Translations under genes and position numbers: made by a program
Origin: Ditylenchus dipsaci
Lineage: Eukaryota > Nematoda > Chromadorea > Rhabditida > Anguinidae
Length of the DNA: 64,000 nt
Reading direction: 5' to 3'
NCBI GenBank assembly: GCA_004194705.1
Contig: SADC01000242.1
Location: 1-64,000, forward strand
The notes under the pieces: model-generated
Databases searched by the model: none
The model's input: the letters and a program-made list of their open reading frames with translations, nothing else
Told to the model about the DNA's origin: nothing
Shown here: positions 23,101 to 31,429 of the stretch, piece by piece
How the letters are laid out: each line of letters starts with the position of its first letter
Position numbering within the stretch: the first letter of the stretch is position 1

Positions 23101-25381
23101 ATATGCAGTGTCGCAAACAGAATGCCAAAATGTAGATGAATTCGATGTAGATGAATTCGTTTGTAGATGAATTAGGTGTAGATGAATTCGGTGTAGATGA
23201 ATTCACCGTCGCCCAAATAATGTCTGCCACCACCAGGATTTGAACCTATAGCCTCAAAAGTTTGTATGGGAATTTTCCGCGTTGGCGAGGGGCAAATCTC
23301 CGAGGGGCAAATATGTAGAGAGGGAGCTTGTAGAGGGTGAATTTACCGAGAGCCGTATTTAGGTTGTTTAGCTATGTATCATGCCAGGTTCTGTGGTGTA
23401 TATAGATATATGCTGGAGAGATATATGTGAGGAGCTATATACCCATAACCGTTGGGACTCATTAATCAATAGGCAATCGGGTCCATGACAGTTGGGTTTC
23501 GTTCTGACAAACATGTTCTCTTGTGATTTACAAAATGAAAGCTTCCAATTCTGAGATTTGATAGTCAATTGTCTGTACGATAAAAAGTAATTTGATGTCG
23601 CCGAATTTACAATTGAGACTATAAATAGCTGAATTTTATCTTAAACAGTTGTTTATAAAACATCCCTTGCTGCTGGTTGGTTCCTTTTCGCTGTCTCTTT
23701 CCCTTAATTAAATTTTACACCGACATTTTAACCAACTGCAGGCAGTACTAACTGTTAGTTTTTTTTACCAACTTTTATTTTTTGATGAGTGCGGTTGTAG
23801 CCGGTATTTACGGTCCCTTTCATCATCTCACTGGCGGGCAATGTCATTCTTCTGATTCTCTCGACTATTCTTCTTATCTTCGTGCTCAAACTTAGTGGAC
23901 AAGAACGTAAAAAGACAGCTATCAAGTTAGCAGGAAACCCAAGTAAAAATCAAAATATCTAGTGTGTAATTGTATTAAGCCACAACATCTCACTTGTTCT
24001 CTTGTATATAATAAATTGGTGGTGGTTTTGTATTTGGTTTTAGTTCCGTCCTTATATGTGGTCTTTAAATTTAAAAGTAATTTACCAACTACTTTCTGGG
24101 TAAACTTGAGAATTCAAAATTTTTGTTTTAAAACTCTATGCGGTAGTTGATACATCACTTAAAAAGTTATGGTTGAGTTTTTGCTTGCTACTCCCCAAAT
24201 TATTTAAAGAAGCAGGTAAAAATACACGGCTCGTTGGAATTACGCGGCTGCATTTAAAAAACTCGACTATGTAGCTCCTTGCCTGGTTGATTTCCGTAAT
24301 AAGCATTTTGATCTTTTTTAGGTCTCTTTTTTATTTTTCACGACTATTTCACAGCATCATAAGTGAGGTTGGGAATTTCCGCGGGATAGGGCCCGCAATT
24401 CGGAAATCGACCCGGTAAGGAGCTACATAACCAAGTTTTTCGGGTAGCCACGTAATTTTGCTGAACCCTGTACAAATCTAAAGCCCCATATCTGTTTTTT
24501 TCAATTATTATTAACAACAGCCAACCTTTTCATTTAAGTTGGAGGCAAAAAGTGCAGCCATCCTGGCACATTCTCTGGATGTGCACACTTTCTGTCCATT
24601 GGCCTCCTGGCCCACAGTCATTTTTTCAAATTCTTCGCCCCTCCCATAAGACTGTTTTGATAAAAGTGGTTTTTTCCAAACATCATTTTCAGCAGTGGTA
24701 GTAGAGGTTTGAGCCAAGGGAATAGCTGTGACTGATTTCCAGCGCTCTTCTTTGTCTTCATTTAAACGCATTAATAGCCAAATAGAACATAATGAGATTA
24801 GAGTGCAGAAAAGTAGTAATGTCACAACAATAAGCATCAACTCTAGGCGCGAAAATGAGCATATTGAAGGCCTAAAAAGAAATCAATTTTGATTTAAAAA
24901 AACCAATGCAAATTACTTGGTCGTCTTCTTCCGAAAAAATTTACAGTCATGTTTTCTGTATTAGCGCTCCAAACCCGGAAAAACGTATTCATATTTGTTG
25001 ATGGTCAGCTTTTTTTACCCGACATTCAGTTGTGGTCTGTCAATGTAAACCAATTAATATGCTCAAAAGAATAGAACTTGAATAGTAGTGAACAGACCGG
25101 GACAGGAATCCCTTCCCGGCTTTGAATTGCCGCCCCTTAATTGGTTTATCGATGTAAAAAGTCCACCAATAGTCGAAAATTTGTAATAAAAGTGGTCTGC
25201 CAACTAAAAACATTTCTATTTCAGGCTTAGGCGCTTTAAAGTATTTTCGGGAAAAATACCAAAAGCAAAATTACTTACCTTTTCCGGGCGCAAAGGCTAT
25301 CCATGTGTCCACGGGAATATTGTGCTCACCCTGACCACCTTTCTTGTGCTCCACCATTACTGCAGCAGCTGAGGTTTTCAT
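4955..25381 (-). CDS. M13 zinc metallopeptidase (neprilysin/ECE-like), 18 exons
   Basis: This is a type II membrane peptidase expected to cleave extracellular peptides. Exons 5'->3' on the minus strand: 25279-25381, 24917-24955, 24526-24871, 17026-17169, 16906-16975, 16619-16829, 16445-16556, 15835-15989, 15520-15782, 15028-15127, 13885-14061, 13667-13832, 10495-10556, 9921-9975, 9766-9841, 9589-9711, 9438-9539, 4955-5131. With three single-base homopolymer corrections every junction is in phase, giving about 827 residues, within the usual family range. Landmarks in order: short basic cytoplasmic part, membrane anchor MLIVVTLLLFCTLISLCSIW, VCTSREC, DPCDDFYEFACG, RWEDC, NEMIFPAGIMQYP, zinc site HELTH, DWW, second zinc site GENIAD, DVHAPARLR and C-terminal CEIW. 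The uncorrected frames break at 24951-24955, 16744-16745 and 9662-9665. The introns of 3.1, 4.3 and 7.4 kb hold mobile elements. I cannot assign an ortholog. Confidence 0.93.
5259..5467. mobile_element. TTAA-target foldback MITE
   Basis: It is flanked by TTAA (5255-5258 and 5468-5471). The termini are AGGGGCATGCCC / GGGCTTGCCCCT, and the central arms are CGTACGGATTTTT and TTGGTTTCTA in inverted orientation. It belongs to the same family as the copies at 28942, 43345 and 61096. Confidence 0.82.
5498..5752. mobile_element. Foldback element with GCTAGTAGCGAATACCCC ends
   Basis: The left end GACGCTAGTAGTGAATAC is followed by a C-run, and the right end is a G-run followed by TATTCGCTACTAGCGCC. 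Related copies lie at 41570-41820 and 42205-42445, with partial ones at 35455-35640 and around 44775-46085. All enclose GGCTTAGCC and GGCCAGCGTACGGAAGTTG blocks. Confidence 0.75.
6327..9127. mobile_element. 2.8-kb TA-flanked element with long inverted repeats, carrying a gene
   Basis: The ends are CAGGGTGTCCC in perfect inverted orientation with TA on each side (6325-6326, 9128-9129). The inverted repeats extend about 200 bp (CCCTACGCTTCAAAGGCACC, AAATTGACAGGACAAAAT). They continue at 6924-6956 and 8893-8926 (CCCTCAAAAACTGCATTC) if an extra 0.38-kb segment in the left arm (about 6537-6922) is skipped. TA duplication and CAGGGTGTCC ends suggest a Tc1/mariner-type relationship, but no DDE transposase is visible. 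It lies in the last intron of the M13 gene. Confidence 0.85.
7544..8320 (+). CDS. Unrecognised spliced gene inside the TA-flanked element
   Basis: Proposed exons are 7544-7728, 7782-8076, 8121-8187 and 8235-8320, all joining in phase and ending at TGA 8318-8320. A poly(A) signal AATAAA lies at 8418-8423. An ATG occurs at 7553, but an upstream exon is possible because the first exon follows a TTTTCAG acceptor. The roughly 210-residue product has a basic, alanine/lysine-rich N-terminal half (EAIKALMEARSARMSAKE), a serine-rich middle and a C-terminal part with GYSGNGIPDQNYLFSGMAGR and DMSEGLNALNKYLMEIKK. I recognise no domain and see no DDE/D triad. It could be a captured host gene or an accessory protein of the element. 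Confidence 0.55.
9438..10556 (-). CDS. M13 peptidase exons 13-17: catalytic zinc site
   Basis: Exon 13 gives IFPAGIMQYPFLATVPNYV. Exon 14 encodes GAVISHELTHSIDDQ, whose two histidines bind zinc and whose glutamate is the catalytic base. Exon 15 gives YDELGNLNDWWDG. Exon 16 gives CFVQQY, then RVNGHLSLGENIADNGG, whose glutamate is the third zinc ligand. Exon 17 gives LPGFQNYTSQQMFFLAYAN. Both active-site motifs are intact. Within exon 16 the frame changes at the run of four C at 9662-9665; a fifth base would join the two halves. Confidence 0.93.
10012..10480. mobile_element. Partial element with GC-rich hairpin
   Basis: It shares GCTAC...TATA...CCCCCC ends and the block TGTTGAACATAGTTTTGTTG...GCATAAATAAACTC with the full-length copy at 60064-60788. 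It contains the hairpin CCCCTGCGCCCCCGAAGAGG/CGCAGGGGG at about 10408-10440. The right arm is missing. It sits in the M13 intron between the catalytic exons and would be removed by splicing. Confidence 0.6.
10660..11680. mobile_element. Nested foldbacks, inner palindrome 10823-11119
   Basis: The inner element (10823-11119) is almost a perfect palindrome with arms of about 145 bp (GGGAACTTTTACAGCCACC, GCTGTTTGACCACTTAATCA). The outer arms carry AAGTAGGACAGACTT-like and GATCCAGGGCAAACTTTTTC sequences in inverted orientation at about 10660-10820 and 11515-11680. It is non-coding and intronic to the M13 gene. Confidence 0.75.
11857..12534. mobile_element. Foldback element with 205-bp arms
   Basis: The arms 11857-12060 and 12328-12534 are near-identical inverted copies (AGAATGTGACCTTTTTCTAA, AATGAATGCTGAGCATTTTT, TAGCTACCCGATTACACGCC). 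The spacer contains two direct copies, 88 bp apart, of a segment beginning ACCTGCCTGCCTTCGGCAGG (about 12192 and 12280), each itself a small hairpin. Confidence 0.85.
12772..13155. mobile_element. Foldback element with a GC-rich insert
   Basis: The outer arms are GGCTGTACACCGAAATATA / inverse. Within them, 12918-13040 is bounded by CATACTTGG/CCAAGTATGG and is dominated by GCGGC/GGCAGCGGC, in sharp contrast to the AT-rich surroundings. The open frames across it are alanine/arginine-rich translations of the GCGGC repeat and are not credible proteins. Confidence 0.75.
13290..13615. repeat. AACCGGTTGAT repeats and a small foldback
   Basis: Four variants of ATCAACCGGT(TGAT) occur between 13315 and 13400. 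They are followed by an inverted pair GGCCACAGGAACTCAAGTTT / ACTCGAACCCGAGTTCCTGT at about 13468 and 13580. The stretch lies in an intron of the M13 gene. Confidence 0.6.
13667..17169 (-). CDS. M13 peptidase exons 4-12: N-terminal ectodomain
   Basis: Exon 4 begins ADPCDDFYEFACGNYPLS, the diagnostic M13 N-terminal motif. The next exons give PWDRFARDYYRQCLDE, LETVGGWPVLD, GIGSRWPYLSG, an acidic/arginine helix ending RRDPVRSNNPF, LANYVGWRIVQ, RWEDCISL, QLHWMDATTRKRA and SPAQVDAFYAPNLNEM, all in the expected family order. Exon 6 (16619-16829) needs one additional G at 16744-16745 to connect LLETVGGWPVLD to RLGEYMAEVL. Introns here are mostly about 50 bases. Two are longer and hold repeat debris (13.9-15.0 kb is split by exon 10). 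Confidence 0.92.
17370..18360. mobile_element. Foldback element with nested repeats
   Basis: The outer arms CCTGAAAGTTGG and GGGGTTGACTGAAG (17395-17430) recur inverted at 18288-18325. Inside is a smaller foldback (17420-17655: GGCTTAATCGCTCAGAATTT / AATTCTGAGCAATTAAGC). Next comes a block shared with 19100-19720 (TGGGTGTGCGCATCTCAAC type, GC-rich hairpin), then a tandem GGCCGCAAGTGTC array (18220-18270). It is intronic to the M13 gene. Confidence 0.65.
18520..20215. mobile_element. Nested foldback cluster
   Basis: The outermost inverted match pairs TCTAGTTAAAACCA-type and CCACCCGACGAAAAACACAT sequences near 18525-18650 with 19895-20215. Inside lies a 963-bp element (18905-19867) with GGCGCTACTATGATATACC ends, C-runs and a GC-rich hairpin (19485-19515). 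Near its right end a TTAA MITE (19981-20173) interrupts the outer arm. Its open frames are hairpin translations. Confidence 0.65.
19981..20173. mobile_element. TTAA-target foldback MITE
   Basis: It is flanked by TTAA (19977-19980, 20174-20177) with ends AGGACCATA / TATGGTCCT. The arms contain CACTTCTCTTTCGTC and GAGTACAATGAGAGACGAAA in inverted orientation. It is closely related to the copy at 56217-56393 and the interrupted copy at 59480-60825. Confidence 0.87.
20470..20838. mobile_element. Foldback element adjoining the MULE-like element
   Basis: The ends are GGGGTTCTACGGCTACTTTC / GTAGCCGTAGAAGTCCCC, and the arms include CATATTTTGTTATGTTATC / inverse. It is a diverged relative of the palindrome at 10823-11119, sharing CATCTGAGAT and GTCGATGTCAAAA blocks. 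Confidence 0.7.
20874..23207. mobile_element. 2.3-kb element with tandem-repeat inverted termini (MULE-like, Ulp1-bearing)
   Basis: The left end is GGTGAATTCATCTACACC followed by tandem copies of GAATTCATCTACACC and then TTTTGTCATTCTGTTTG. The right end (about 23100-23207) is the inverse. Flanking 9-mers GTGGCACTA and GTCGCCCAA match at 6 of 9, consistent with an old 9-bp duplication but not proof. A second tandem array, CCCCCACAGTAAATT, lies at 20990-21045. The element encodes a MULE-type transposase tail and a complete-looking Ulp1 domain. It sits in the 7.4-kb M13 intron, on the opposite strand. Confidence 0.82.
21149..22544 (+). CDS. MULE-type transposase C-terminal part plus Ulp1/C48 cysteine protease
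   Basis: The first exon, 21149 to about 21520, gives ETGEPTTSNGIESFNGQMIR, the C-terminal signature of MULE transposases, and continues to RYHEFPTKVDF. The protease exons are 21700-21878, 21925-22074, 22123-22202, 22252-22330 and 22380-22544, all in phase with one another. They show EWLNDKIIDYYLK, VPIHTIDHWSLVV (catalytic His), YYDSL (Asp) and ELPRQLNSDDCGVFTC (Gln and catalytic Cys), the full Ulp1/SENP triad. The connection between the two halves (21520-21700) is not resolved: the frames do not join cleanly. No upstream DDE core is visible, so the transposase is truncated. AATAAA follows near 22615. The Ulp1 part could act as a SUMO-type or element-specific protease; that is inference. Confidence 0.85.
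23801..23962 (+). CDS. Possible terminal exon with one membrane helix
   Basis: After a GTTGTAG acceptor a 53-codon frame runs PVFTVPFIISLAGNVILLIL, then STILLIFVLKLSGQERKK, ending at TAG 23960-23962. The hydrophobic stretch followed by basic residues looks like a membrane anchor and tail, and AATAAA-like sequence lies about 45 bases on. No upstream exon was found, so this may be a chance frame. It lies within the M13 intron on the opposite strand. Confidence 0.3.
   Translation, partial: PVFTVPFIISLAGNVILLILSTILLIFVLKLSGQERKKTAIKLAGNPSKNQNI
24225..24475. mobile_element. Foldback element
   Basis: Inverted arms carry TATGTAGCTCCTTGCC and GATTTCCG (about 24268-24295), matched inversely at 24395-24440. 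It is non-coding and lies just downstream of M13 exon 3, in the intron. Confidence 0.65.
24526..25381 (-). CDS. M13 peptidase exons 1-3: cytoplasmic tail, membrane anchor, start of ectodomain
   Basis: Exon 1 (25279-25381) starts at ATG 25381 with MKTSAAAVMVEHKKGG. Exon 2 (24917-24955) supplies a basic, anchor-proximal segment. Exon 3 (24526-24871) carries the transmembrane helix, a Ser/Thr-containing stalk and KVCTSRECARMAA, the first conserved cysteine pair of the family. The exon 1-2 junction is in phase only if the AAAA at 24951-24955 (complement) has one extra A. If that correction is wrong, translation could begin at a Met inside exon 3, still upstream of the anchor. Exon 3 ends on NEK, which joins in phase to ADPCDDFYEFACG about 7.4 kb downstream. 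Confidence 0.78.
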
Positions 25382-25884
25382 CTCTTCTTCGTTTGTGACC
25401 AACAAGAACTTGTTGCTCTTAGTGTTTAATGCAACTCACAAGTGGGATTGACACTACTCATCCCTCTTCAAGTTTTTTTTGTAAAAACTATAAGAAGAAT
25501 TTATCTTGCTTTGTGGAGGTGAACTAAAACAACAGCTATATTTTTGAGCGCGAAAACTAGAATTTAGAACCAGAAAGTGCACGTAGTTTAACATAGGAGT
25601 AAATTTGACTGTACTGAGGTATAGCGCAGCGGTAAACTAGATGAAAATTTAGGAATATATGGCAAGCAGATAATCTCGACACAAAAAGATTTAACCAAGT
25701 TTTTGTTTTTGAAATGTGGTTTTCAAGCCATATTTTATCGACAACTCGGTATTTCAATCAGAACTGTAAATTTCGGAATTTCGGCACCGGGCACCGCACC
25801 AGGCATCGACACCTGAAATTTCAGCACCGGTGCCATTTACAGCACTGGCTGCAACGTCAGACAAATTTGTGCACAATTAAAAGT

Positions 25885-26235
25885 TGGATTAGCATCATGA
25901 ATATCAGAATTTCTAAATTCTTTAAAAAATGACCTTAAAATAGAAATGAATTCAATGGATTTTTTTCATTTTCCATTTTCGTTTTTAGGTCATTTTTTAA
26001 AGGAATTTAGAAATTCTGATATCGATGATTATGGTTGTCGACGTAGAATTTGTCACTTTTGAAAATTTTTCAATTAAAGAAAGCCATCTGTATTTTAGTT
26101 CGGTGATATCTTTTTAAAAATTCGACGATATTTCCAACAAAATGGTATATCAAGCAATATACCATTGATATACCATTTTGTTGGAAATATCGTCGAATTT
26201 TAAAAAGGTATCACCGGGCGAAAATACAGATAGCT
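25885..26235. mobile_element. Two nested palindromes upstream of the M13 gene
   Basis: The outer pair is ATATCAGAATTTCTAAATTC (25902) / inverse (about 26000-26025). Adjacent 26090-26235 is a tight palindrome with AACAAAATGGTATATCAA and TTCGACGATATTTCC arms. No coding potential. Confidence 0.65.
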
Positions 26236-26530
26236 TTTAGAGCTAAAATTTAAAAAATGTTCAAACATGACGAATACTGCGTCAACAACCCTATCGATGA
26301 AGCTAATCCATTTTTTAATTCTGCACAAGCTTGTCTGATATCGCGGACAAAATATGACTCAAAAACAACATTTTAAAAATAATGCGTCTAGAGCGGGGTT
26401 TTGAGAATTTAAACATCAGAATAGTCAAAACATCAAAATAGTGAAAAATGCAATATGATATGCAATGAAACATGAGAAATAAGGAGCATCAGGAATTTAA
26501 ATCTTTATTGTCTCCAAAAGAAATATAATA

Positions 26531-26633
26531 CAGTAGAGTCTCGACTTAACGTACCCCCTGGGGACCGGCCCTAGGGGTACGTTAAATCGAAGAGTACGTT
26601 AAATTGGGGGTACGTTAAATCGAGACTCTACTG
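26531..26633. mobile_element. pogo-like MITE, 103 bp
   Basis: The termini are CAGTAGAGTCTCGACTTAAC, inverse at the right end, flanked by TA on both sides. Tandem internal copies of GTACGTTAAATCG are present. A second degenerate copy of the same ends abuts at 26645-26715. Confidence 0.87.
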
Positions 26634-27399
26634 TAGTTAGTATAGTCGACTCTCGATTTAGTGTTGCTCGCGGGGACCGGAAAAATATACACTTAATCGA
26701 GACTATACTAGAGGGGACTGTAGTCGATTTTGAATTTTTAGGGGTTTTTGTGTCTAAACTGAGTAACATCCATTTCCAAAATGCAGATACCGTATTTTCT
26801 CTATTAAACCCCTTTTCTCTAATAAATACTTTCATATAGACCCTTTATCTCAGCCTAGAGAATTGTTTTTGCAAATCTGTTTTTCGTGTTGATTTTCGTC
26901 CTGATTCTACTTTTCAGATTTTGGTTGAGTACCCGAAAATCTCGAAATCGACCTCGAAATTTTGGTGCGTTCACGTTTCAGCAAATATTTTCATTCAATA
27001 ATTGCCTTAGTCCCCCCTGTTGTTTTTTTTTCGCAATTTTTTTTTCTTCGGTCACCAATACCCTATTTCTTAACACTTAATTTGATTCTAAATAATCAGA
27101 AAGCTTCGAAACCCAAAAAACCCACTTCCGCAGATTTTTAAAGTTACGGGATCGATTCTCGGTGGTAGTACACATGATTTTTTCTTGAATAAAATAGTCT
27201 TTAAAGGTCAAGTAGGTATCAGGATGATTAGGAAAATCATATCGGACCCTACCTGAACAGGCATCCACTTTTAGAGTCCATATTTTGAATTTAGCCGAAA
27301 GAAATAAAAAAGCATGAGCATTGTATCCTATATTCTGTCTTGAAAATTCAAACATTTTTCTATGAACCAACGGCAGTTTTGCTGGATGTCATATGTGCT

Positions 27400-27690
27400 A
27401 ACCAAACCAAGTGGTCGTCCACTTGGATCAAAATTTTTTTCAAGTTTTCGGGTTCCAAAACTTGTTTTCTGCGTTAATTTGAGCATTCTAAAGTTGGTAT
27501 GATAGTAGTAAAATCGCGTTTTGGTGGTATTTTCACAGTTTTCGTAAACCTTTCAAAAAGTAATTTTACTGCTGTCCAACCATCCTTACGATGCTCGAAT
27601 TAATGCAGAAAACAGGTTTAGGAACCCAAAAACGTGAAAAAAAATGTTTGATCTAAGTGGACGACCACTTGGTTTTGTTGGTACATGGAA
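27400..27690. mobile_element. Foldback element, ACCAAACCAAGTGG ends
   Basis: Ends AACCAAACCAAGTGGTCGTC and inverse GACGACCACTTGGTTTTGTT enclose a palindromic core. A sister copy with the same ends occupies 45563-45892 in the BATH intron. Confidence 0.78.
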
Positions 27691-27843
27691 TATGCGGATG
27701 ATCCAGTTACCAACATGGTTAAATGCAGAGGCGTAGCCAGAAAAACCGTACTACTACTATTTAGGAGCTAAAACCATCATCTACCACCATGCAAGTACGA
27801 CTACCTAGACACTTCACCTGAGTACCATTTTCCCTGTACCACC

Positions 27844-28099
27844 TACCGTATTTCTTCTAATATACCGACATGTCGGTTTATTTTTCAACCCTTCAAAAAT
27901 CGTGAAAATTTTGGGTCGATCTCGACATTTTCGGGTGAAGATCCAAAATCGAAAAAGCGGAATCGATAGAGCTCGTGGGAGCTAAGAAAACGCAATAAAC
28001 AGCGCTGTAAATTTTTTTTCTTTGGACTGAGATACGGACCATCAAAGTAGGAGGTGTCGGTTTATTAGAGGGTGTCGGTATATTGGAAGAAATACGGTA
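27844..28099. mobile_element. MITE with ACCGTATTTCTTCTAAT ends
   Basis: The termini TACCGTATTTCTTCTAATA and inverse ATTGGAAGAAATACGGTA carry TA at the boundaries. The family recurs at 40918-41072 and 63146-63540, with single ends at about 14640, 28860, 59110 and 62415. Confidence 0.78.
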
Positions 28100-28489
28100 T
28101 ACACTACCACTATGGGATACAAACTTCTCCAGAACTATAACCAAATGTTGGATTCTGGAGGTGAATATTTAGGGAAGGTATCTGTTAAGGAAAGGTATCA
28201 GGTGGTTTTCTAATCATCCTGAGACTTCCTGGTCTTTCTGAAGTATTGTGAACAAGAAAAAATAATTTTTACTAGCGGGTGGATTAGAAGCTGTGATTCA
28301 CCAAAATTGAAGGATCAAATCACCGGCAATCAATTTACCGGGGTTTCAATTACCAGAGGAATAATTTATCAAGGATAAATTTATTTAGAGCCATATTGCT
28401 TCAGCGAATTTTTAAATAACTATAAAAAAAATTGCGCAATTGGGTTTTGCGCAAATGCGTAGTAACTCTAGAAACTGTCGCTACAATTC

Positions 28490-28690
28490 ATAACCAGTGT
28501 TTTCCAAACTCAAGCCCAAACTCAAACGCTAAACTCAAGGTCAAACTCAAGCTAAACTCAAGCTCAAAAAAAGTTTGAGTTTGACTTTAGCTAAGCTCAA
28601 ACTTTTTTTTGAGCTTGAGTTTAGCTTGAGTTTGACCTTGAGGTTTAAGGGTCAAACTTTTGAGTTTGAGCTCGAGTTTTTAAAACACTG
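28490..28690. repeat. Palindromic AAACTCAAG repeat
   Basis: About 70 bp of AAACTCAAGC-type hexamer/nonamer repeats is followed by its inverse (GAGTTTGAGCTTGAGTT), forming a long hairpin. Compare the GGAGTTGGAGTT palindrome at 48714-49092. Confidence 0.78.
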
Positions 28691-28941
28691 TTCACAACAC
28701 CCGTTTCAAAAAAATTGAAGTTTTTTTTCGTGAAAAAAACAACACAGGGGACCGAGGCAATTATTGAATGAAAAAATCACTGAAATGTGCCTTTATCGAA
28801 ATGTTTGGAATTTTTAGGGGTTTAACAATAACTCCCCGAAATACTCAATACAGAAAATACGGTAGTCTAAAAAAAGGTTGGACTTTCTGTCAGGCGCCTG
28901 TCTACACTTGTATCCAGTATAATCACTACACTGGAGATTAA

Positions 28942-29173
28942 AGGGCCATTGCCGTCTCCGACAACGGTTGTCCCCGCCAATTCAAATCTTTTTCATTATC
29001 GTTGGATTCACGTACGGATTTTTCAACTTGGTTTCTAACAAAACCATACCTAAAATTAAATTCTAGACCTTGTTTTGTTAGAAACCAAGTTGAAAAATCC
29101 GTGCAGAAGTTCAATGTTTAGGCGAAAAAATTTGAATTGGCGGGGGAAATTCAAAATAGAGGGCAATGGCCCT
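28942..29173. mobile_element. TTAA-target foldback MITE
   Basis: TTAA precedes AGGGCCATTGCC, and the right end is GGCAATGGCCCT with a mutated TTGT. The inner arms are GTACGGATTTTTCAACTTGG / inverse around TTTCTAACAAAACCATA. It is the most complete copy of this family in the window. Confidence 0.85.
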
Positions 29174-29179
29174 TTGTTT

Positions 29180-30740
29180 TTTTAAGAGGTGTCTAACTTC
29201 AGATGACCTCTAGTTTTTTTAAGACTCGTTAAGCTAAAGCTTATACATACATTAAAATTTTTTTATTGTGTATAAACAACAATAATATCTTAATGGCAGC
29301 TGATTTAGTAGAAGGAAGGAGGTAGGTGGATTACTGGACAAAGAATTTTATCGGGATGGACAAGAGTGGTGACACTGGCCCACTGGATGTTCACTATTAA
29401 CGTTTGGTCAATGGCTGATCAGCTATTTGCAAGACAGCTGTACAAAACAATGTTAAAACATATAAAATCGAATTGGCAGTCAGCAAAACAAGTTTTTAGT
29501 GCTGAAACACGAATGAATGAAATGAAATTACCATTTTAAGTCATCACAATATTGTAGGAGTTGAGTTTATCGGGTGGTACTTAATTGTGCTGCCAAACAT
29601 TTGAATTCTGCTGCAAAAATCGAAAGGAAAAATTTTTCCGAAAATCGAAATTTCGACGCATTCATGACTGTACCATTGAAGTGTTGAATCCAAAGAACTA
29701 TTAAAAATGTGAGAAGAAGAAGATAAAAATCTTGAGTTAGTTTGGCTCAACAGTTGTGGGCAGAACAAATGAGATAAAAAGAAGAGTAGTAGCAGCACAT
29801 AATTAAATCTTGTCTTTCCCCTAATCTATCAAGAACAGCGTGCTAGCATCCATTTTTAATCGAATTTTTTCTTATCCAACTCGAACACCACCAACCAACA
29901 AGTGCAACAAGCTGGAAAATAGAGCAGACTCTACTTTATTCCTTTTCTCTGAAGATAATTTGGCAAATGGAGAGACCAACAAGAAGATATCCGTTCAAAA
30001 AAAATGAGAAAAAGCGACAACTAATTTGATTGTAGAAAGGCACATACATCCCTTCCTGTGCCAATAGCATTTTAATCTGGAGCCACAAAGTAGAGGATAA
30101 AAAAATAAGAAGTAAATAAGAGAACAAAATCAAAAGTTCAGATTGAATTAAGCCAAAAATACTTTATAAATAAATTTATGCGAAAATAAAATTGGGGAAA
30201 TAGAAATAGAAGTATGTAAAAGCAAGCGAAAAATCAAACTGAACCAAGGTGAAGAACCTTGGTTTCCCACGAAAAGGATGTCACCAAAGACAAACCTCTA
30301 CATTGGCCCGTTTTTTTTTCGGCTAATGCGACTGAAACTTTCAGCAGGGATGCGAGAGAAACAACCCATAGCATAGTCTTTTAAAATTATATATAAGTAA
30401 AAGACTAGTGCTGCCCAACAATACATTGGTATTGATATATTCGGGTACTGGGTCGAAGACTAGGGTCAAGAGCAGGGCTCGGAAACGTCTTTTATTTGAA
30501 AATTTGTCATTTATTCAAGACCCGCAAACTTTAGAAACTTTGAGATTTTACGTCAAAATCTTTATTTTTGGTACTCAAAGTCCAACAAGCACCGGATAAA
30601 ATGGCGCTATTCGATCAAATGTCCTTTATTTTATAAAAATGTTCGACACTGCTTGCATATAAACCCCTTAGCCTTAGATATCTTCTCTCTTTTGTTCCTT
30701 TTTTTCAGCCCACGGTTTTAAAAAATTGATCCACAGGTGA
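29180..30740. other. Low-repeat intergenic stretch, no gene assigned
   Basis: This is one of the few stretches not visibly made of foldback elements. Minus-strand frames at 29544-29798 (hydrophobic start MLLLLFFLSHLFCPQLL) and 29936-30133 could be exons of a small secreted protein, but no supporting splice chain or family match is evident. The phrase CTAGGGTCAAGAGCAGGGCT occurs twice (30460 and 30757). Confidence 0.5.
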
Positions 30741-30797
30741 ATTGATCCAAAAAATGACTAGGGTCAAGAGCAGGGCTCAAAAACCATGGTCTTTTAA

Positions 30798-31349
30798 AGG
30801 GGCATGTTCGTGCGCGATGAAACACAATTTTAAAAAAAAGAAGCTTCCGGTTGGTTATCCCTGATTTCAGTTTTCTGTCGAGTTTTAGATTTGCCTTTGG
30901 TTCGGCCTTCTATCTGTGCGTGGCTGCACACTCTGTATAGCGAACGGGGCGGAACAAGTAATAATCCAATTTTTCATACCAACTCAGGTAAACAAGATTT
31001 TCGATTTCGGTTACCTCAGGTAACTTACCTGAACCGAAATCGAGGGATAACCAACAGGAAGCACTTACGTTACATAAACCAACAGCCGAACCAAAGGCTC
31101 AGCGAATCCAAAACTCAGATCACGAGACACTCCGAAGAGGTACAGCTCAGTTTCAACCTCGGGACCCGACCCGGCTGAATGACAGGGTGAAGTTGAGTAC
31201 TCATGCCTTTCGCTGCACACACAATTGCTGGGTTTGACGAAATTTAAAATTCATATACAAAATTTAAATCTTTTTCAAACCTCTGGCACGCCTGGTTCGC
31301 GCCTTTTCTTTTTTGAAAATTGTGTTTCATCGCGCACGAACATGCCCCT
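30798..31349. mobile_element. TTAA-target foldback element, 552 bp
   Basis: It is flanked by TTAA (30794-30797, 31350-31353) with ends AGGGGCATGTTCGTGCGCG / inverse. A second palindrome around TCAGGTAACTTACCTGA occupies the centre. The plus-strand frame starting near 30891 is a palindrome artefact in my judgement. Confidence 0.8.
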
Positions 31350-31429
31350 TTAAAGGAGGGGTGAAAGCTGTTAAGGAGATAGTCTCGACACGAAAGGATT
31401 AATGCAAGATTTGTGCTTATGAAATGTGG

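Noticed and set aside
23225..23260. tRNA-like B box on the minus strand (GGTTCAAATCC)
   Set aside because: The 3' GGTGGTGGCAGAC has no matching 5' acceptor stem within tRNA distance.
29544..29798. Minus-strand frame with a hydrophobic start, possible secreted peptide
   Set aside because: The hydrophobic start is suggestive, but there is no second exon, cysteine pattern or family feature to support it.
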